A stretch of 64,000 nt of DNA from Oscillospiraceae bacterium (GTDB lineage: Bacteria; Bacillota; Clostridia; Oscillospirales; Oscillospiraceae), in assembly GCA_015067585.1 (NCBI GenBank), contig SVMC01000006.1:1-64000 (forward strand), in the 5' to 3' direction. The position numbers were made by a program, and so were the translations under genes. Shown here in pieces: positions 18,869 to 28,396 of the stretch. Every line of letters starts with the position of its first letter. The stretch's first letter is position 1. Under the pieces are notes generated by a model. That model had not been told where the DNA came from. It worked only from the letters and a program-made list of their open reading frames with translations, and ran no database searches.

Positions 18869-20047
18869 ATGAAAGAACACTTTTTGCTGAAACTGGGCGA
18901 GATCGTCCTGAAGGGACAGAATCGCTGGCAGTTTGAAAACAAGCTCAAGCAGAATGTCAACCGCAGAATGCGCCCCTTTGGTGAGTTCAATGTCAATATC
19001 ATCCAGTCCACCGTGTTTGTGGAACCCCAGAACGAGGACTGTGATCTGGACGGCGCATGGGATGCCTGCCATTATATCTTTGGTGTGGTGGCCCTGTGCC
19101 GCTGCAGACCCTGCGAGAAGGACTTAGATGCCATTTACGCGGCAGTGAGAGAATATCTGGACGATGACCTGCTGAGCGCAAAGAGCTTCAAGGTGGAGTC
19201 CAAGCGGGCAGACAAGCGCTTCCCCCTGAATTCCATCCAGATCTCTCAGGACATCGGCGGTCGTATCGCGGAAGCCTATCCCCATCTTTTGGTGGATGTG
19301 CATCATCCGGAATATACGGTCCATGTGGAGATCCGTGATCAGTTTGCCTATGTCCACGGCCCAGCGGAACCCGGTGCCGGCGGCCTTCCCACCGGTGTGG
19401 GCGGCAGAGCGGCTGTTCTGCTCTCCGGCGGCATCGATTCCCCGGTGGCAGGCTATATGATCGCGAAGCGGGGCGTGGAGCTGGAGTGCATCCATTTCTT
19501 CTCCTATCCCTATACCTCTGAGCTTGCCAAGGATAAGGTGCTGGAGCTGGCCCGTCTGATGACCCGCTACTGCGGCCGTATGACCGTGAACATTGTTAGC
19601 TTCACCGAAATTCAGGAAGCCATCCGCGACAACTGCCCCGAAGAATACTTCACCCTCATCATGCGCAGATTCATGATGGAAATTTCCGAGCGCATCGCCA
19701 GAGATCATGGCTGCGGCTGTCTCGTCACCGGTGAGAACCTCGGTCAGGTGGCAAGCCAGACCATGGAGGCCATGGGCGTGACGGCTGCTGCGGTCAATCT
19801 TCCCATCTTTACCCCGCTCATCGGCATGGATAAGGAAGAGATCGTCACCATTGCCCGCCGCATCGGCACCATGGAAACTTCCATCCTTCCCTATGAGGAT
19901 TGCTGCACCGTCTTTACCCCCAAGCATCCCCGCACCAAGCCCAGCCTTGAGCATGTCATCAAGGCAGAGCGGAAGCTGGACAGAGAAGCGCTCATTCAGC
20001 GGGCGCTGGAAAATACAGAGCTGAAGAAAGTTCGCTATCATGGATGA
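18869..20047 (+). CDS. thiI: tRNA 4-thiouridine synthase ThiI
   Basis: MKEHFLLKLGEIVLKGQNRWQFE; THUMP; LLSGGIDSPVAGYMIAKRG PP-loop. Confidence 0.93.
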   Translation: MKEHFLLKLGEIVLKGQNRWQFENKLKQNVNRRMRPFGEFNVNIIQSTVFVEPQNEDCDLDGAWDACHYIFGVVALCRCRPCEKDLDAIYAAVREYLDDDLLSAKSFKVESKRADKRFPLNSIQISQDIGGRIAEAYPHLLVDVHHPEYTVHVEIRDQFAYVHGPAEPGAGGLPTGVGGRAAVLLSGGIDSPVAGYMIAKRGVELECIHFFSYPYTSELAKDKVLELARLMTRYCGRMTVNIVSFTEIQEAIRDNCPEEYFTLIMRRFMMEISERIARDHGCGCLVTGENLGQVASQTMEAMGVTAAAVNLPIFTPLIGMDKEEIVTIARRIGTMETSILPYEDCCTVFTPKHPRTKPSLEHVIKAERKLDREALIQRALENTELKKVRYHG

Positions 20048-20516
20048 GGCGATCCGTGTTATCTCTTATCTTCGTCAGGCAGGGAAGACCCTTGCCACGG
20101 CGGAATCCTGCACCGGCGGCCTGCTGGGAAAGCTCCTGACGGATGTACCCGGCAGTTCTGCGGTCTATCCCGGCGGTGTGATATCCTACTGCAATGAGGT
20201 GAAGCACGCGGTTTTAGGCGTAGATGCTGAGCTTTTGGAAAGGGAAGGGGCAGTTTGTGCCCCGGTTGCGGCGCAGATGGCGGAATCGGTCCGCCGTTTG
20301 CTGAATGCAGACTACGGTATCTCCACCACAGGCGTGGCAGGTCCCGGCGGTGATGAGCGCGGAAACCCCGAGGGCCTTGTGTATGCCGCCATTGCAGAAA
20401 AGGAAGGGACAAAGGTACTGGAGCTGCACCTTAGTGGGACTCGTGAAGAGATCCGTGAAGCTGCGGCGAAGGCATTGTTTTCAGAATCGCTTCGTGTTAT
20501 GGGGGTAAGACCATGA
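20040..20516 (+). CDS. CinA-family nicotinamide-nucleotide amidohydrolase
   Basis: TLATAESCTGGLLGKLLTDVPGSS...STTGVAGPGGDERGNPEGLVYAAI. Confidence 0.92.
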   Translation: MDEAIRVISYLRQAGKTLATAESCTGGLLGKLLTDVPGSSAVYPGGVISYCNEVKHAVLGVDAELLEREGAVCAPVAAQMAESVRRLLNADYGISTTGVAGPGGDERGNPEGLVYAAIAEKEGTKVLELHLSGTREEIREAAAKALFSESLRVMGVRP

Positions 20517-22066
20517 AAATGAAGTATCTTCGCCTGCTTATGGTGTTTCTTACCATGCTTGTGTGCTTTGTCCTTTTTTCAGGACAGGCATCTGCCTTTG
20601 ATCTTCGGGATGTGCAGCCTCCTGCTTCCGCGGATAAGGTCGTATATGGCCACAGTGGAGCAGGCCGGGAGCTTGTGGCCTACCGTTTTGGCAGCGGTAA
20701 AAATGTAATGGTTGCAGGTTTTGCCATCCATGGTTACGAGGATAATTTTAATAAGGATGGCGGCGCACTGGTCTATACCGCCAACGAGCTGATGAAGCGG
20801 CTGGATGAAAACAGGGAGCTGATCACGGACTACGGCTGGACCGTATATGTTTTGCCCTGTATGAATCCTGATGGCCTGATGGACGGCTATACCTCCAATG
20901 GCCCGGGCCGCTGCACCACCACCTACTTAGATGCCAACGGGCAGCTTGTTCAGGGGAAAGGTGTGGATCTGAACCGCAGCTTTCCGCATAACTGGACTAA
21001 GTATTCCACTGATCGAAATTTTAACGGATCTAAGCCTTTGGCGGCCTTAGAGGCGGTGGCACTTGCGGATTTTATTCGCAGCGTCAAGGGAACAGGTGCC
21101 AATGTCTGCATCGATGCCCACGGCTGGTTCCAGCAGATCAAAACCTCTGACGGTAAGAACGGCCATCTGAATCAGGTGTTTTCCTCCCGTTTTCCCCGCA
21201 ATGCCTATTCCAGCTGCACCAATTCTCTGGGTTTCTTTACATCCTATGCCGCATCCATCGGCTATGCCTCCTGCCTGTTTGAGTTTCCCTATGATATCTA
21301 CAGTATGTCGGCTTTCCTTCGAAGCGGTTACTGCGAATCCTTCAACCTCTGCATCCTTGATCTTCTGAAGGCTTACGGCAGCTACAATGGACATAGCCAT
21401 AGCTGCCCAAGTGCAAATTTCACGGATGTGATCCCATGGCGATGGTATCATGAGGCTGTGGATTACGCGATTGGACAAGGAATCTTTCAGGGTGTGGCCG
21501 CGAACAGATTTGCACCGGAGCAGGGTATGACCCGTGCCATGTTCGTGACAACGCTCTACCGCATGGCAAATCCAAATGTTGAACCATTTCTTGAGACTAT
21601 GAAGGAACCCAAAAGGGGAGAGGCCGATTCGACTTTACCCATAGCGCCGGAAGGATTGGAATTTATAGATGTTCCCTCAGGCGCATGGTATGAGGTGGCG
21701 GTTTGCTGGGCGGTGGAAAACGGCATTGTGACAGGCTATCCGGATGGGCGCTTTGCCCCGGATGATCTTCTGACACGGGAACAGCTTGCTGTGATTCTCC
21801 ATCGCTACGCCTGCTATGCGGGCAGAAGTACCGAAACGAATGCTTCCGTGTCATCCTTTACGGATGCATCTGCCGTTTCCGACTATGCGAAGGATGCCCT
21901 TTGCTGGGCATACGGTATTGGATTGATCCAGGGTGCGGCTGACGGCAAGGGTCTGTCCCTTCAGCCAAAGGGTACTGCGACCCGGGCGCAGACGGCAGCC
22001 ATACTCATGCGCTACCGTTTGAGCGAAAATAAGGCAGATACATTGAAAGAATTTGATATTGCGTAA
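20513..22066 (+). CDS. Secreted M14-family zinc carboxypeptidase with C-terminal SLH domains
   Basis: Signal peptide; AIHGYEDN (HxxE), GVDLNRSFPHNW, DAHGW; SLH repeats (YHEAVDYAIGQGIFQG, YEVAVCWAVENGIVTGYPDGRFAPDDLLTREQLAVILHRYA, KDALCWAYGIGLIQG). Confidence 0.85.
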   Translation: MKMKYLRLLMVFLTMLVCFVLFSGQASAFDLRDVQPPASADKVVYGHSGAGRELVAYRFGSGKNVMVAGFAIHGYEDNFNKDGGALVYTANELMKRLDENRELITDYGWTVYVLPCMNPDGLMDGYTSNGPGRCTTTYLDANGQLVQGKGVDLNRSFPHNWTKYSTDRNFNGSKPLAALEAVALADFIRSVKGTGANVCIDAHGWFQQIKTSDGKNGHLNQVFSSRFPRNAYSSCTNSLGFFTSYAASIGYASCLFEFPYDIYSMSAFLRSGYCESFNLCILDLLKAYGSYNGHSHSCPSANFTDVIPWRWYHEAVDYAIGQGIFQGVAANRFAPEQGMTRAMFVTTLYRMANPNVEPFLETMKEPKRGEADSTLPIAPEGLEFIDVPSGAWYEVAVCWAVENGIVTGYPDGRFAPDDLLTREQLAVILHRYACYAGRSTETNASVSSFTDASAVSDYAKDALCWAYGIGLIQGAADGKGLSLQPKGTATRAQTAAILMRYRLSENKADTLKEFDIA

Positions 22067-22071
22067 ACGAA

Positions 22072-22104
22072 CAGGCTGTTGGCATGATGTGCGCCAACAG
22101 CCTG
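22072..22104. terminator. Hairpin between convergent genes
   Basis: CAGGCTGTTGGC ATGATGTGC GCCAACAGCCTG. Confidence 0.6.
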
Positions 22105-22108
22105 TGTA

Positions 22109-22942
22109 TCATTCTTCACTACGAAGGGACTCTTCGTAAAGGATATTCTTTTTCAGACCCGTTTGCTCTGCGGCCTTTTTTGCCGCGTCCTTTCGGGATA
22201 ATCCGCTTTGCATCAAATCGGAAACAAGTTGGATGGCAGCATCTAAATCAGGAGCTTCCTGCGTAATGCTTGCACCCTCCACCACCAGCACAAACTCGCC
22301 TCTGGGCGGGTTTTCTTTGTAGTATTCCACAGCCTCTGCTAAAGTGGTGCGGAAATATTCCTCATGGAGCTTTGTCAGCTCGCGGCAGAGGCTGATGCGC
22401 CGCTCCGGGCCAAAGGAATCAAGCAGAGCCTCCAGTGTGGTGCTCAGACGGTGGGGCGCTTCATAGAAGATCATGGTGCGTGTTTCCTGCTTCAGGCTTT
22501 CCAGATGGGCCTTCTGCACCTTTTTGGTGGTGGAAAGGAAACCCTCAAAGCAGAAGCGCCCGGTGGGCAGACCGGAGGCCGAAAGGGCAGTCACCAAAGC
22601 GCAGGGGCCGGGAATGGCGCACACCGTCACACCGGCATCGGAACAAAGTCTGACCAGATCCTCGCCGGGATCGGAGATGGCGGGGGAGCCGGCATCCGTG
22701 ACCAGAGCGCAGCTTTCGCCGTTTTGCAGCCGCTCTAAAATTCTGGGGCCGCTTTTGACTTTGTTGTGCTCATGATAGCTGACCAGCTCTTTTTTGATAT
22801 CAAGATGATTCAAAAGACGCACAGAGACCCGGGTGTCTTCCGCGGCGATGAAGTCCGCCTGCGTCAGTGTGGCGCGGCAGCGATCAGATATATCGTTCAG
22901 GTTGCCAATTGGGGTTGGCACAAGATACAGAGTTCCGGACAT
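22109..22942 (-). CDS. rsmI: 16S rRNA (cytidine(1402)-2'-O)-methyltransferase
   Basis: LYLVPTPIGNLNDISDR, AEDTRVSVRLLNHL, LVTDAGSPAISDPGEDLVR. Confidence 0.95.
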   Translation of the reverse strand: MSGTLYLVPTPIGNLNDISDRCRATLTQADFIAAEDTRVSVRLLNHLDIKKELVSYHEHNKVKSGPRILERLQNGESCALVTDAGSPAISDPGEDLVRLCSDAGVTVCAIPGPCALVTALSASGLPTGRFCFEGFLSTTKKVQKAHLESLKQETRTMIFYEAPHRLSTTLEALLDSFGPERRISLCRELTKLHEEYFRTTLAEAVEYYKENPPRGEFVLVVEGASITQEAPDLDAAIQLVSDLMQSGLSRKDAAKKAAEQTGLKKNILYEESLRSEE

Positions 22943-22959
22943 GGCTTCCTCCTGTCAGT

Positions 22960-23676
22960 TTATGGCATATGGTAAATTTCCCGGTATTCCCGGGTCTGCG
23001 CTCCGTTTTCATCGAAAAGAATGAGGTCATTTTCAATTTGCAGGCCGCTCTTTCCGCCGGAACGGCTCTCGATCAAAGCAAGGGACACCGCTGCGGTGGG
23101 ATGATGCCGCACAAAGCGCAGCCGTTTTGGCTCAAGATGATGCGTTTTTAAGAGGTATATGATCTCTGCAAGCCGCTCCGGTCGATGCACAAGGTAGAAG
23201 CTGCCGCCATAGCGTAAAAGCCATGCAGCGGCGCTGCAAAGCTCGTTTAATGTGCAGCAGGTTTCTGTTCGGGCGATGGCAAAAGCAGGCTCCTCGGGCT
23301 GTGCGCCGCTTCCCACGGGGAAATAGGGGGGATTCGAGATGACCGTATCAAAGCTGTTGGCCGGAAGTAAGGTTCTGATTTCCCGCAGGTCTCCCTGCAT
23401 AATATGAAGCCGAGCATGAAGACCGTTGATCTCAATGTTTTTCCTTGAAATATCGCAGGCTTTCTCCTGGATCTCGATCCCGGTGACTTCGCATTTTTCG
23501 TTCGCTGCACATAAAAGCACACCAAGTGCACTTCCGCCTGCCCCGAGATCAGCGATCCTCCGACCACGCAGGGGAGAGGCGAAATTGGAAAGCAGAATGG
23601 AATCTGTACCCAACCGGAACAGATCATCCGTCTGCAGCACCCGCATACCGCAGGAAAGAACTTCAAAATCTTCCAT
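22960..23676 (-). CDS. tRNA1(Val) (adenine(37)-N6)-methyltransferase (TrmN6-like)
   Basis: FRLGTDSILLSNFA, DLGAGGSALGVLL, FDTVISNPPYFPVGSG. Confidence 0.88.
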   Translation of the reverse strand: MEDFEVLSCGMRVLQTDDLFRLGTDSILLSNFASPLRGRRIADLGAGGSALGVLLCAANEKCEVTGIEIQEKACDISRKNIEINGLHARLHIMQGDLREIRTLLPANSFDTVISNPPYFPVGSGAQPEEPAFAIARTETCCTLNELCSAAAWLLRYGGSFYLVHRPERLAEIIYLLKTHHLEPKRLRFVRHHPTAAVSLALIESRSGGKSGLQIENDLILFDENGAQTREYREIYHMP

Positions 23677-23693
23677 GAAAATACCTCTCAAGA

Positions 23694-23727
23694 ATAACAC
23701 CCCTGTGCGGTGCACAGGGGTGTTATT
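23694..23727 (-). terminator. Terminator after the ferredoxin gene
   Basis: AATAACACCCCTGTGC GGT GCACAGGGGTGTTATT. Confidence 0.65.
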
Positions 23728-23736
23728 AAGTACGAA

Positions 23737-23907
23737 TCAAGCCTGCTCGATTGCTTCAACGGGGCAGGAGCCAGCGCAAGCGCCGCACTCGATGCACTGA
23801 TCAGCGTCGATAACATACTTGCCGTCGCCTTCAGCGATGATGCCGAGGGGGCAGGAGTCTGCACAGGAACCGCAGCTCAGGCAAGCGTCAGTGATGAAAT
23901 ATGCCAT
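23737..23907 (-). CDS. 2[4Fe-4S] ferredoxin
   Basis: MAYFITDACLSCGSCADSCPLGII...CIECGACAGSCPVEAIEQA. Confidence 0.95.
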   Translation of the reverse strand: MAYFITDACLSCGSCADSCPLGIIAEGDGKYVIDADQCIECGACAGSCPVEAIEQA

Positions 23908-24083
23908 TGTGAGTACCTCCATATTGTATTTGCTTATCGCTTTTTTATTGTAGCATGGTTTTAGAAAAAAGCAAATACAAAAATGAAAAAATGAAAAAAT
24001 ATTCTGTTAAAAATATGGTGGTAAATTAGTATAGTTTTTCCTTCGGTGGGAGAAAATCCCTCTGAAATTGGGGGGGAGAAGAA

Positions 24084-26405
24084 ATGAGAAAGGTTAGCTT
24101 TGATCGGGATTGCGAGGAAATCTTACGAAAGGCAGGTCAGTTTGCAAGGCGTTTGGGACACAGCTTTGTGGGAAGTGAGCATATTTTGCTTTCCATTTGT
24201 GCGCACGGTCAGAGCAGCATGTCCCAGATACTTGCAAAAAATGAGATCACCTATACTAAGATGTATTCCCTTTTAGAGCGGATACGGGGGCAGGGTGGAA
24301 GGGATTTACTTTTGCCCCAGGGCTTGTCGCCGGGGGCACAGGATGTGATCCGAACAGCGATTTGCAGCGCGGAAAAGAATTATATTGTGCACCCGGAGCA
24401 GCTTCTGTGGGCCATTGCCGCCAACAGCGGTTCCACTGCCTCACTGCTTTTGGTAAGCTGCGGCGTGTGTCCTGAGCAGATCTGTGCGGAGGCAGGCATG
24501 AATCGGAAACTATCTCAGGATAAAAAAGGAGGAACCATGCGCTTATTGGAGCAATTTGGTGTGGATATGGTGGCAAAGGCCGGGGCTTCCGGTCCTGTCA
24601 TTGGCAGGGCGGAGGAGATCGATACCGTGATCGAGGTTCTTTGCCGCAAGAACAAGAACAATCCCGCACTGGTAGGCGATCCCGGAGTGGGGAAGACCGC
24701 CATTGTGGAGGGGCTTGCCCAGCGGATGGCAGCCGGTCAGGTACCGCCACAGCTTCGGGCGAAGACCTTGATTTCATTGGACATGGCAAGTATCGTTGCG
24801 GGTACAAAGTACCGCGGCGAATTTGAAGAGCGGATGCGTGATCTTCTGGCAGAGATCCAGCGCAGCGGGGATGTGATCGTCTTTGTGGATGAAATGCACA
24901 CCCTTGTGGGTGCGGGGGCAGCGGAAGGTGCCATCGATGCATCCAATCTTTTAAAACCCGCGCTGAGCCGTGGCGGCATCCAGATGATCGGTGCCACTAC
25001 GATGGAGGAATATCGAAAATTTATCGAAAAAGATGCGGCATTGGAGCGGCGTTTTCGCCGAATTCAGGTGAAAGAACCGGCAGCGCATGAAACGATGGAG
25101 ATCCTTCGGGGACTTCGCCCGGGATTGGAGCGGCATCATGGCCTGCAAATTGGAGATGACGCATTGCATGCTGCGGTGAAACTGTCGCAGCGCTATTTAT
25201 GCGATTATTATCTGCCGGATAAGGCGCTGGACCTTTTAGATGAAGGGGCGGCTCATGCCTGCCTGTGCGCGCTAAGGAATGAAAGCACCAAAGAGCGCAC
25301 AAAGCGGAAGCAGCTCGATGATGCTTTGCGTACCGCAATTGCCCAGGAGGATTTTTCCAAAGCTTTGCAGCTTCAGGGAAAGCTACGGAGCCTTCATGAT
25401 AATAAAAGCGCGGAGGCCCTTCGGGTCAGCGAAGCGGATATTGCCTATGCTGTGAGTGCCCGCACCGGCATTCCGGTGGGGGAACTGGACGCAAGCCAGC
25501 GGCAGACCTTGCAGGAGCTTGAAAAGCGGCTCAAAGAGCGGGTAGTGGGACAAAATGAGGCAGTGCGCCTTGTGGCGCAGGCGGTACAGCGGGGCAGAAC
25601 CGGACTGAGCGGCCAAAACCGACCCACAGCATCCATTCTGCTCACCGGCCCCACCGGTGTTGGCAAAACAGAGCTTTGCAAGGCGGCGGCCCAATGTGTA
25701 TTCGGAAGCGAAAAGGCGATGGTTCGTCTCGATATGACGGAATATATGGAAAAGCACAGCGTTTCCCGCCTTGTGGGTGCGCCTCCCGGCTATGTGGGCC
25801 ATGAAGAGGGAGGAACGCTGACAGAGAAGGTGCGGCGCAATCCCTATAGTCTGGTGCTGTTTGACGAGATCGACAAGGCCCACCCGGATGTAACAGGCAT
25901 TCTTCTGCAGATCATGGATGACGGCATTCTGACGGATTCATTGGGGAGAACTGTGGACTTTTCCAATACCCTTCTTTTTATGACCGCCAACATTGGCGGG
26001 GAGGAGGCGAAAAGGGGAGGACTGGGTTTTGCTCCCACTGCTGCCAATGATCGGGTACGGGCCATGCTGCGGCAGCATTTCCCGGCAGAGTTTTTAGGCC
26101 GCCTTGATGCAGTGGCAGTGTTTGAATCCTTGGGTGAGAGGGAACTGCTCCGGATTGCGGGACAGCAGTTGAATGAGCTTCAAAAGCGCACACGGGAACG
26201 GGGCATCGATTTTACCTATGATGCTGCGGTCCAACTGTCATTGGTTCGGCAGTGCAAAGACGAGGGCGGTGCAAGAACCCTGCGCCATCTGATCCAGCAG
26301 CAGGTGGAAGCACCCCTTGCCCAGCAGCTTTTGGAAGACCCGGAGCGCAAAGTATATTGCCTTGCGGATATTGACGGAAAACTCCTATTCAAAGAACAAG
26401 AATAG
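24084..26405 (+). CDS. clpC: ClpA/ClpC-type AAA+ ATPase
   Basis: Clp_N repeat; GDPGVGKTAIVEGLAQRM; GPTGVGKTELCKAAA; RLDMTEYMEKHSVSRLVGAPPGYVGHEEGG. Confidence 0.85.
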   Translation: MRKVSFDRDCEEILRKAGQFARRLGHSFVGSEHILLSICAHGQSSMSQILAKNEITYTKMYSLLERIRGQGGRDLLLPQGLSPGAQDVIRTAICSAEKNYIVHPEQLLWAIAANSGSTASLLLVSCGVCPEQICAEAGMNRKLSQDKKGGTMRLLEQFGVDMVAKAGASGPVIGRAEEIDTVIEVLCRKNKNNPALVGDPGVGKTAIVEGLAQRMAAGQVPPQLRAKTLISLDMASIVAGTKYRGEFEERMRDLLAEIQRSGDVIVFVDEMHTLVGAGAAEGAIDASNLLKPALSRGGIQMIGATTMEEYRKFIEKDAALERRFRRIQVKEPAAHETMEILRGLRPGLERHHGLQIGDDALHAAVKLSQRYLCDYYLPDKALDLLDEGAAHACLCALRNESTKERTKRKQLDDALRTAIAQEDFSKALQLQGKLRSLHDNKSAEALRVSEADIAYAVSARTGIPVGELDASQRQTLQELEKRLKERVVGQNEAVRLVAQAVQRGRTGLSGQNRPTASILLTGPTGVGKTELCKAAAQCVFGSEKAMVRLDMTEYMEKHSVSRLVGAPPGYVGHEEGGTLTEKVRRNPYSLVLFDEIDKAHPDVTGILLQIMDDGILTDSLGRTVDFSNTLLFMTANIGGEEAKRGGLGFAPTAANDRVRAMLRQHFPAEFLGRLDAVAVFESLGERELLRIAGQQLNELQKRTRERGIDFTYDAAVQLSLVRQCKDEGGARTLRHLIQQQVEAPLAQQLLEDPERKVYCLADIDGKLLFKEQE

Positions 26406-26408
26406 ACG

Positions 26409-26443
26409 AAAAGTCCGGAAAGCTTTGTGCTTTTCGGACTTTT
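26409..26443. terminator. Bidirectional terminator between convergent genes
   Basis: AAAAGTCCGGAAAGC TTTGT GCTTTTCGGACTTTT. Confidence 0.85.
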
Positions 26444-26451
26444 ATGAATCG

Positions 26452-27288
26452 TTAAATTTTTCCCATACGGCGAAGGAGGTAGGGGATTGCCCGCTCAAAT
26501 TCCACGCCGTAGTATTTTTCATGGCCGCCCTCGGCGGTGATGCGGATGCATTCCACTGTGTAATCAACCGCGATCTTCAGGGCATCTTCCAGGCTGCTGC
26601 CGTCCATCATGGCGCCGATGCAGGTGGAGGAGAACAGGTCGCCGGTGCCGTGATAGCTGGTGGGAAGCTGTCGGGAGAAATAGGTGAAGTATTCCTCTTT
26701 TTCGGGATCGTAGGCCATAACACCCAGTTCACCGCTCTGGAAGCCAACACCGGTCAGTACCGCCTTTTTTGCGCCCATGGCACAGAGCTTTTTCAGAAGT
26801 GCTTTGATGAAAGCTTCGTCATATTCTTCCGGATAAGGAGTTTCTGTCAGCAGGCACGCTTCTGTCAGATTGGGGATGACGATATCTGCCATAGCGCAGA
26901 CTTTTGCCATTTCTGCGGGGAATTCAGGGCCGAAAGCAGGATACAGCTTGCCGTGATCCGCCATGGCGGGGTCTACGAAGATCAGGGTGTCTTTCTCACG
27001 GAAGCGGCGGAAAACATCGCATACATCTTCGATCTGCTCCGCGGAGGCAAGATAACCGGTATAGACCGCGTCAAAATGGATCTGTTCCTTTTCCCAATGG
27101 TCAGCCACCGGGCGGATCTGGTCGCTCAGGTCCTTGACGGTGAAGCCCTGGAACATGGTATGGGTGGAGAGGACTGCGGTGGGCAGAATGACACATTCTG
27201 TACCCATTGCGGAGATGACTGGCAGCGCCACCGTCTGGGAGCAGCGGCCAAGGCAGGAGATATCCTGAATACTTAAAATGCGCTTCAT
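26452..27288 (-). CDS. pdxY: Pyridoxamine/pyridoxal kinase
   Basis: ILSIQDISCLGRCSQTVALPVISAMG; GTGDLFSSTCIGAMM. Confidence 0.88.
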   Translation of the reverse strand: MKRILSIQDISCLGRCSQTVALPVISAMGTECVILPTAVLSTHTMFQGFTVKDLSDQIRPVADHWEKEQIHFDAVYTGYLASAEQIEDVCDVFRRFREKDTLIFVDPAMADHGKLYPAFGPEFPAEMAKVCAMADIVIPNLTEACLLTETPYPEEYDEAFIKALLKKLCAMGAKKAVLTGVGFQSGELGVMAYDPEKEEYFTYFSRQLPTSYHGTGDLFSSTCIGAMMDGSSLEDALKIAVDYTVECIRITAEGGHEKYYGVEFERAIPYLLRRMGKI

Positions 27289-27390
27289 ATTGGTCTTCCT
27301 TAAACTTTATTTTATGCAGCTATCATAACGAAAATCTGGCACTATGAATAGATTCAGAAAAGAAATATTTTATGGGATCAGAATTACGAA

Positions 27391-27434
27391 AAAGCACCCT
27401 CTCAGGCAATTGAGCATGAGAGGGAAGCTTTCGC
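27391..27434 (-). terminator. Terminator of metY-metA
   Basis: On the minus strand AAGCTTCCCTCTCA..TGAGAGGGTGCTTTTTCG. Confidence 0.8.
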
Positions 27435-27441
27435 TTAATCA

Positions 27442-28368
27442 TCAGATAACGGGAGTCAGATAATCCAGATCGTAAGGTGTAGTCTGGTAGACATAGTAGT
27501 TCAGCCAGTTGTGATAGAGAAGGTTTGCGTGGCTGCGCCAGTTCACAATGGGAGCCTTGGTGTCATCATCGTCGGGGAAGTAGTTCTTCGGAACTTCAAT
27601 GGGAAGTCCGCGGCTCTTGTCCCGGTCATACTCTGCCTTCAGTGTGAGAGCATCGTATTCGGAATGGCCCGTGATATATACCTGACGACCGCCCTCGGTG
27701 GATAAGGCATAAATGCCGGCTTCCTCGGAGGAGGCAAGGATCTTCAGCTTGTTGCAGCGCTCAATGTCTTCACGAAGAACCGTGGTATGGCGGGAATGGG
27801 GTACCATGAATTCATCATCAAAGCCCCGCAGCAGCATGGAAGAGCGGCGCTCTACCTTATGGGAGAACACACCGAACATTTTCTTGTCCAGAGGTACCTT
27901 GGGGATGCCGTAATGATAGTAAAGACCGGCCTGCGCGCCCCAGCAGATATGGAAGGTGCTGTAAACATGGGTGCGGCTCCATTCCATGATCTGGCAAAGC
28001 TCGTTCCAGTATTCCACTTCCTCGAAGGGCATATTCTCCACCGGAGCACCGGTGATGACAAGACCGTCAAAGTAGCGGTCACGCACCTTGTCAAAGGTGG
28101 TGTAGAACTTGAGCATATGCTCCTTGGATGTGTTCTTGGATTCGTGGGTGGAGGTCTGCATCAGCTCCAGCTCCACCTGCAGGGGGGTATTACTGAGAAG
28201 GCGGGCAAGCTGGGTCTCTGTGGCGATCTTGGTGGGCATGAGATTCAGCACAAGGATCTGCAGGGGACGGATATCCTGCGCAATGGCCCGGGTCTCGGTC
28301 ATTACGAATATGTTTTCGTCGGTCAAAACCTGAGTTGCGGGAAGTTCATTGGGAATTTTGATCGGCAT
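27442..28368 (-). CDS. metA: Homoserine O-succinyl/acetyltransferase
   Basis: [75 protein letters not shown]. Confidence 0.95.
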   Translation of the reverse strand: MPIKIPNELPATQVLTDENIFVMTETRAIAQDIRPLQILVLNLMPTKIATETQLARLLSNTPLQVELELMQTSTHESKNTSKEHMLKFYTTFDKVRDRYFDGLVITGAPVENMPFEEVEYWNELCQIMEWSRTHVYSTFHICWGAQAGLYYHYGIPKVPLDKKMFGVFSHKVERRSSMLLRGFDDEFMVPHSRHTTVLREDIERCNKLKILASSEEAGIYALSTEGGRQVYITGHSEYDALTLKAEYDRDKSRGLPIEVPKNYFPDDDDTKAPIVNWRSHANLLYHNWLNYYVYQTTPYDLDYLTPVI

Positions 28369-28396
28369 GGTTCAATATCTCCTTTGTCGATGGGAA

